From UBA12545 sp051024685 (GTDB taxonomy: Bacteria; Bacillota; DSM-521; Neomoorellales; Neomoorellaceae): 64,000 bases of DNA. Below the pieces are notes generated by a model. It worked only from the letters and a program-made list of their open reading frames with translations. It made no database searches and had not been told where the DNA came from. Positions 60,158 to 64,000 of this stretch are shown one piece after another. The translations under genes were made by a program, and so were the position numbers. The stretch spans positions 1 to 64,000 of the forward strand of contig JAZHPA010000010.1 of assembly GCA_051024685.1 (NCBI GenBank), read 5' to 3'. Each line of letters begins with the position of its first letter. Within the stretch, counting starts at the first letter, position 1.

Positions 60158-61561
60158 CTAACTTCCGAGGCTTAAAGCCTCTTTTACCCCACCGGTCACT
60201 ATCGCCACAAAATTGGGAGCCCAGTCGGGGTGCGCAGGCGCATAGAGGTGGTTGTAGCTGGCCAGGATTTGTCGGTAAATAATGCCGTCAAATCCGTCCT
60301 CAACCCCCCTACCCCGCAACACACGGTAGGCAAAACCGACCTTTTCCCTCTCCAGATTTACAACTCGCGAATGATGGAATTCGTGGCCCTTAACGTGTGC
60401 CCCGGGGACAAAAAAGGGGTTGCCTGCGCGGGCTTCCAGCACGGTATATCCATGACCCTGGGGTTTCTTTTCCATCTGAACATCCAGGGGTAGCGCACCG
60501 ACCATTTCGTATCCTTTACCTTCCCAGTACAGGCGGCGGGCCAGGTACATTAGCCCCCCGCATTCGGCATAAATGGGCAGGCCGTTTTCCGCCGCACGGC
60601 GGATGGACCTCCGTAAAGCAACGTTGGCCTCCAGGTCGGCGGCAAAGACTTCGGGGAACCCGCCCCCAATGTACAGTCCGTCGACGGCCGGCAAACAACT
60701 GTCTTCCAGGCTATCAACGGGGACCAGTTGGGCACCGGCCCGGATTAAAGCCTCCAGATTTTCTGGATAATAAAAATGAAAAACCCGGTCCCGGATTACT
60801 CCCAAGCGGACGCTGGTCTGAGGGGATGATTTGTCGGGAACACATTCACAAGCCAGGGGACGTGTTGCCCTGGCTATATCCCAAATTCGCCCGACGTCCA
60901 CGGTTCTCTCCACCGCCGCCCCGGTGGCCTCCAGGGCGCGGTGCAGGTCTTCCCTTTCCGCCGCGGGTATCAAGCCTAGGTGGCGGTCGGGAATAAGGTA
61001 GGTGTCATCTTTAGGTAAAGCTCCCACCACCGGTAGGCCCGTATATTCTTCTACAGCCCGGCGCAGCATATCTTCATGGCGGGGTCGTGACACCCGGTTC
61101 AGGATAACACCGGACAGCTTTACCCGGGAGTCAAAATGCTGGAAACCCCGTACTAACGCTGCAACGCTGCGCGTCATGCGGGTAGTATCAACCACCAGCA
61201 GCACAGGTGCTTCCAGGGCCAGGGCAATTTCTGCCGTGCTGCCGCTACCCTTCAGATCCAGGCCGTCAAAGAGGCCCATTGCTCCCTCAATTATACCTGC
61301 GTCTGCTCCCTGGCAGCCGGATACAAACAGGCGCCTGAGCTCCGCCGGGCCCACAAAATACAGGTCCAGGTTACGGCATGGTCGACCTGCTGCCAGGGAG
61401 AGCCAGCTGGGGTCGATAAAATCGGGGCCCTTTTTAAAGGGTTGCACTTTAAGCCCTCGTTTAACCAAGGCTGCGATCAGACCCACGGTAACAATTGTCT
61501 TGCCGGAACGCCCATGGGGCGCCGCCAAGACAACTCTAGGTATATCTCGGCCTGAAGTCAT
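60158..61561 (-). CDS. dsrN: Siroheme amidase DsrN (CbiA-family glutamine-dependent amidotransferase)
   Basis: A 467-aa protein with the CbiA/CobB architecture: N-terminal P-loop-like ATP site (A-A-P-H-G-R-S-G-K-T-I-V-T-V-G), F-K-K-G-P-D-F-I-D-P, and a C-terminal glutamine amidotransferase domain with nucleophile Y-A-E-C-G-G-L-M-Y near 340 and a late His pair (K-G-H-E-F-H-H-S). Cobyrinate a,c-diamide synthase has the same fold. Because the gene follows dsrA-dsrB by 30 nt and no cobalamin genes are nearby, it is assigned as DsrN, which amidates siroheme for dissimilatory sulfite reductase. Confidence 0.85.
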   Translation of the reverse strand: MTSGRDIPRVVLAAPHGRSGKTIVTVGLIAALVKRGLKVQPFKKGPDFIDPSWLSLAAGRPCRNLDLYFVGPAELRRLFVSGCQGADAGIIEGAMGLFDGLDLKGSGSTAEIALALEAPVLLVVDTTRMTRSVAALVRGFQHFDSRVKLSGVILNRVSRPRHEDMLRRAVEEYTGLPVVGALPKDDTYLIPDRHLGLIPAAEREDLHRALEATGAAVERTVDVGRIWDIARATRPLACECVPDKSSPQTSVRLGVIRDRVFHFYYPENLEALIRAGAQLVPVDSLEDSCLPAVDGLYIGGGFPEVFAADLEANVALRRSIRRAAENGLPIYAECGGLMYLARRLYWEGKGYEMVGALPLDVQMEKKPQGHGYTVLEARAGNPFFVPGAHVKGHEFHHSRVVNLEREKVGFAYRVLRGRGVEDGFDGIIYRQILASYNHLYAPAHPDWAPNFVAIVTGGVKEALSLGS

Positions 61562-61591
61562 GCTTTCTCCCCTTCTCTGCGGGCAAGGAGG

Positions 61592-62632
61592 TCACCTTGA
61601 GCTTTCAACCCCCAAAATGTTGAGGAAATGGTCCCAGCCGACTCGTTGAATAAAGGAGCCCAATCTCTCGCCAGGCCTACCTTCCTTTATCCAAGGATCT
61701 AAAATAAGAGCGATTTGGCTACAAATCTCCTCGTATTCCAGGGGTTTGGCAGGTACAAAGGGAAAAATGACTTGTCCCAGGGAAGGCCGGGGACCTCCCC
61801 GACCTCCTACCAGTATAGCTGCTCCCCGCTTATTGCCTATCTTAATCCCGCCGGGCGCTATTTGTACACACGAAGTGCACCGCACGCAGTGCTCCGCATT
61901 AATCGCCACGGACGTCCCCTCGGGTGTCTGTTTGGGCCGAATGGCCCCGGTAGGGCACCAGGATATGAGAAGGCCTATATCCTCATTGGCGGCAATCAAC
62001 TCCCTATCGTTTACCTCCGGCAGGTCCCGGTAGACCCCAATTAGGCCAATGTCGGCCTCCACACTCCCGCCGCAGCTGTTCGGGCAACCGCTGATCGATA
62101 TCTTCAACCGCGACGGTAAGTGGGAGATTGTAAAATACCGGTAAAGATAATCGCCTAGGACTTTAGCTATGCTGGGAGCGTCCAGGGCCGCATTTTGGCA
62201 GTGGACAAAGGAAGTACAGCATTTGATCTGGTGTAAAGTCCGCCCGGTCCCTCCTACCAAGAAGCCGGCCGCCGCCAGCTCCTTCAGCAGAGCATCCAAC
62301 CTCGAAGGATCTACCCCAACCAACTCAAACCCCTGCCGAAAGGTACGTCGCCCGGCCAAGGCGTATTTTCTAATAAAGTCAGCCAATTTACGCAGGGAGG
62401 CGGCGGCAAGGAGACCATTAGGGGGTAGAAGTATCCTTACGCTCCACAACTCGGTACCGTCCCGGGCTATATGTTTGATTATACCCGGCCTCACTTCTTC
62501 ATGCCAGACCCAGCTCCCCGCCTTTTCCTGCAGGTACGGCGGCAATTCACGGCGGAAATCGGGCATAATCCCGGCAGGTAATTCGCCCGCTTCAGTCACC
62601 GGCTCCCCTCCTTGGTCCGAGGCAAAAAACAT
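61592..62632 (-). CDS. dsrB: Dissimilatory sulfite reductase beta subunit
   Basis: A 346-aa siroheme/4Fe-4S subunit. The cluster-siroheme motif is C-C-T-S-F-V-H-C followed by G-C-P-N-S-C-G-G. A ferredoxin insert has C-V-R-C-T-S-C-V-Q-I-A-P, in which the fourth Cys of the usual C-x2-C-x2-C-x3-C series is not evident (Cys pattern C-x2-C-x2 then Ala-Pro). The ATG at 62632 gives a normal DsrB N terminus; TTG at 62650 is an alternative; neither has a clear ribosome site, suggesting coupling to dsrA 28 nt upstream. It works with DsrA to reduce sulfite. Confidence 0.9.
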   Translation of the reverse strand: MFFASDQGGEPVTEAGELPAGIMPDFRRELPPYLQEKAGSWVWHEEVRPGIIKHIARDGTELWSVRILLPPNGLLAAASLRKLADFIRKYALAGRRTFRQGFELVGVDPSRLDALLKELAAAGFLVGGTGRTLHQIKCCTSFVHCQNAALDAPSIAKVLGDYLYRYFTISHLPSRLKISISGCPNSCGGSVEADIGLIGVYRDLPEVNDRELIAANEDIGLLISWCPTGAIRPKQTPEGTSVAINAEHCVRCTSCVQIAPGGIKIGNKRGAAILVGGRGGPRPSLGQVIFPFVPAKPLEYEEICSQIALILDPWIKEGRPGERLGSFIQRVGWDHFLNILGVESSR

Positions 62633-62660
62633 TACGCTGGGATTTTTCAATAATTTGCGC

Positions 62661-63761
62661 CTATGCCTCGAGACCCAGCTCCTTCCGAATGCGCCCGGGT
62701 CCCCACCGGCTTACGAAATCACCTATTCTTTCTTTAGTGTTGCCGTATTCTGTCCATAGCTCTAAGAAGGCGCCGAAAAGATCGCCCAGGACGGGGTAAT
62801 CTTCCGGCCCCCGCACAGGAATGAAGGGTACGAGGACATGGCCGATCATGGGACCCCGGGCTCCTCTATGCCCGTATTTGCCCCCCACTACCCAGGCCAC
62901 CCCCCGCTCCCGGCCGGGTTCGATAGCCGGACAGTGGTTAATACATGTCATACAACGACTACATTTCTCACCGTCTATTTCCACCTGCAGGCCACAGGAA
63001 TCCTGCTTAACCTTTAAAGCTGCCCCCGGGCAAGCCTCCAGCAGCTCCTGCCAACGGCCGCCTTCTTCCACCCACTTGCTAAACCGCTGGCCGTCCACCA
63101 TCGGGAGATCCCGGTAGACACCGATAAAAGAATTATCCCGCTGCATCATGGCCCGAATGCAGTCGTTAGGACAGCCTGCCACACCGCTCTTACATTTATG
63201 GGGAAAGCTCGGGTACTGCTGGTCTTCCATAAAGCGCTCCCCCAGATAAGTAGCAATGTCCGGTGCATCTACCAGAGCTACCTCACACCGCGCCGGACCG
63301 CAGCAGGCTGTGACGCACCGCAAATCATTCCCTGTGGACCCCACGTCCAGGCCGAAGGTGTTTAGCTCGCGCACTAGGGGCACCATATTTTCCCGGCGGG
63401 TATAAATCTCCAAGGTCCCGCCCGTGGTGAAATGCACCAGACCCTGGCCGTATCGCTCGGCCAGATCCGCCAGAACCTCCAGGGTCCCGGCGCTCATCCA
63501 GCCCCCGGCCGGGCCTAGAATCCGCAGGAAAGGCGATTCCTCCAGTAAATGGGGATAACGGCTGGCACGGGTCGAAGCTCCGGCGGGTATTTCGGGAATG
63601 GAGATGTAACCCCCGCCTCCAAAGGCCGAGGAGCCCTCTTTAAGTCCTGCTTCATACATCGCCAAAGGGTAACTGGTGGCGGCCAGCTCTTTGACGTGGC
63701 TGGGATACTTCCCCTCCAAGAGCTGCCTGCAAAGAGGCATTCCGTCCCCCGGCTTGGCCAT
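62661..63761 (-). CDS. dsrA: Dissimilatory sulfite reductase alpha subunit
   Basis: A 366-aa subunit. The siroheme-4Fe-4S ligands are C-C-G-P-A-R-C (C-x5-C) and G-C-P-N-D-C (C-x3-C), and a complete ferredoxin domain C-S-R-C-M-T-C-I-N-H-C-P lies near 270. It reduces sulfite in the cytoplasm together with DsrB, passing sulfur to DsrC. It is about 40-70 residues shorter than typical DsrA of sulfate reducers, mostly in the N-terminal region. ATG start immediately after the dsrC stop codon. Confidence 0.92.
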   Translation of the reverse strand: MAKPGDGMPLCRQLLEGKYPSHVKELAATSYPLAMYEAGLKEGSSAFGGGGYISIPEIPAGASTRASRYPHLLEESPFLRILGPAGGWMSAGTLEVLADLAERYGQGLVHFTTGGTLEIYTRRENMVPLVRELNTFGLDVGSTGNDLRCVTACCGPARCEVALVDAPDIATYLGERFMEDQQYPSFPHKCKSGVAGCPNDCIRAMMQRDNSFIGVYRDLPMVDGQRFSKWVEEGGRWQELLEACPGAALKVKQDSCGLQVEIDGEKCSRCMTCINHCPAIEPGRERGVAWVVGGKYGHRGARGPMIGHVLVPFIPVRGPEDYPVLGDLFGAFLELWTEYGNTKERIGDFVSRWGPGRIRKELGLEA

Positions 63762-63762
63762 G

Positions 63763-64000
63763 CTAACACTCCTTAGGCATTGGTAATCCGGTTATCTTGC
63801 TGATTTCTCCAATAGGATTGCCTGGAAAAAGTTTGTAAATTTTTTTCTTTTCCCAGCCGCTCAGTTTGATCAAAGTACGCAAGGTACAAATGGTCTGGTG
63901 TTTAATATAATAATTATAGCTTAATTCCAAAAGATACCAATGTTCTTCTTCGAGATGGATACCCCGCTCTAATGCTCTGGCAGCGATAATTTCCCTCTGA
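63763..64000 (-). CDS. dsrC: DsrC/TusE-family sulfur carrier, 5' end beyond the window
   Basis: The last 78 codons of a DsrC/TusE-like protein. It reads L-E-E-E-H-W-Y-L-L-E-L-S-Y-N-Y-Y, W-E-K-K-K-I-Y-K-L-F-P-G-N-P and the C-terminal arm E-I-S-K-I-T-G-L-P-M-P-K-E-C, ending in the conserved Cys. The second DsrC Cys, eleven residues upstream, is replaced by Ser (S-K-I-T-G-L-P instead of C-K-I-A-G-L-P). Its stop lies next to the dsrA start, so it heads a dsrCABN run. The upstream part is outside the window. Confidence 0.85.
   Translation of the reverse strand, partial: QREIIAARALERGIHLEEEHWYLLELSYNYYIKHQTICTLRTLIKLSGWEKKKIYKLFPGNPIGEISKITGLPMPKEC

Noticed and set aside
60158..61561. Cobyrinate a,c-diamide synthase for B12 synthesis
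   Set aside because: No other cobalamin gene is near, and the position directly behind dsrAB fits DsrN; the fold alone cannot separate them.

Overview
The window looks like chromosome of a thermophilic, spore-forming acetogenic firmicute close to Moorella. Three things point there: a selenocysteine formate dehydrogenase fused to a GltD-type electron-transfer subunit, a three-gene oxalate oxidoreductase whose subunit sizes (314, 395 and 316 aa) and active-site residues match the Moorella enzyme, and a sporulation sigma-K gene. Almost every gene lies on the minus strand. Only the patatin gene, a MNT/HEPN pair and some insertion-sequence debris are on the plus strand. No rRNA, tRNA or CRISPR array was seen.

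The central observation is that sigK is split. Its first 116 codons lie at 41584-41930 and its remaining codons at 6022-6367, both on the minus strand. Both breakpoints carry the hexamer TGAAAT. Deleting the 35,222 bp between the two copies restores one 229-codon sigK frame that reads R-C-I-E-N-E-I-L-M-H-L-R across the join. A large serine recombinase resembling SpoIVCA of Bacillus subtilis lies inside, about 2.6 kb from the sigK 5' half. This is the layout of a skin-type sigK intervening element. Its cargo, however, is mostly metabolic genes rather than prophage.

Layout: (1) 171-5752, fdhB-fdhA-fdhD. (2) 6022-6367, sigK 3' half. (3) 6368-41583, the element. From its left end it holds IS debris; a nucleoside-salvage locus (PfkB kinase, ADP-ribosylglycohydrolase-family protein, ECF transporter, nucleoside hydrolase) with a LacI/ribokinase pair; a radical SAM protein; IS256 and IS3 relics; a MNT/HEPN pair with a nonsense codon; a ~17 kb operon for L-rhamnose-type sugars with a bacterial microcompartment; the recombinase; and two lipoproteins. 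(4) 41584-41930, sigK 5' half. (5) 42288-49045, patatin, an S-layer-anchored beta-helix protein, a CLC channel and an SDR epimerase. (6) 49141-57966, a LctP-type permease, oxalate oxidoreductase, a CDC48-type AAA ATPase and a GntR regulator with GGTATACC operators. (7) 58107-59156, selD, itself a selenoprotein. (8) A regulator with three HTH domains. (9) 60158-64000, dsrC(partial)-dsrA-dsrB-dsrN.

The microcompartment operon reads as one pathway. An ABC importer and a DeoR regulator come first, then an isomerase, a kinase and a class II aldolase that would release lactaldehyde in a protein shell. PduP, PduL and acetate kinase would turn lactaldehyde into lactate and ATP, and PduS with PduT may move the electrons out. 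FdhA and SelD both contain an in-frame TGA followed, 11 nt later, by a SECIS-like hairpin, so selenium supply and use are encoded in the same region.
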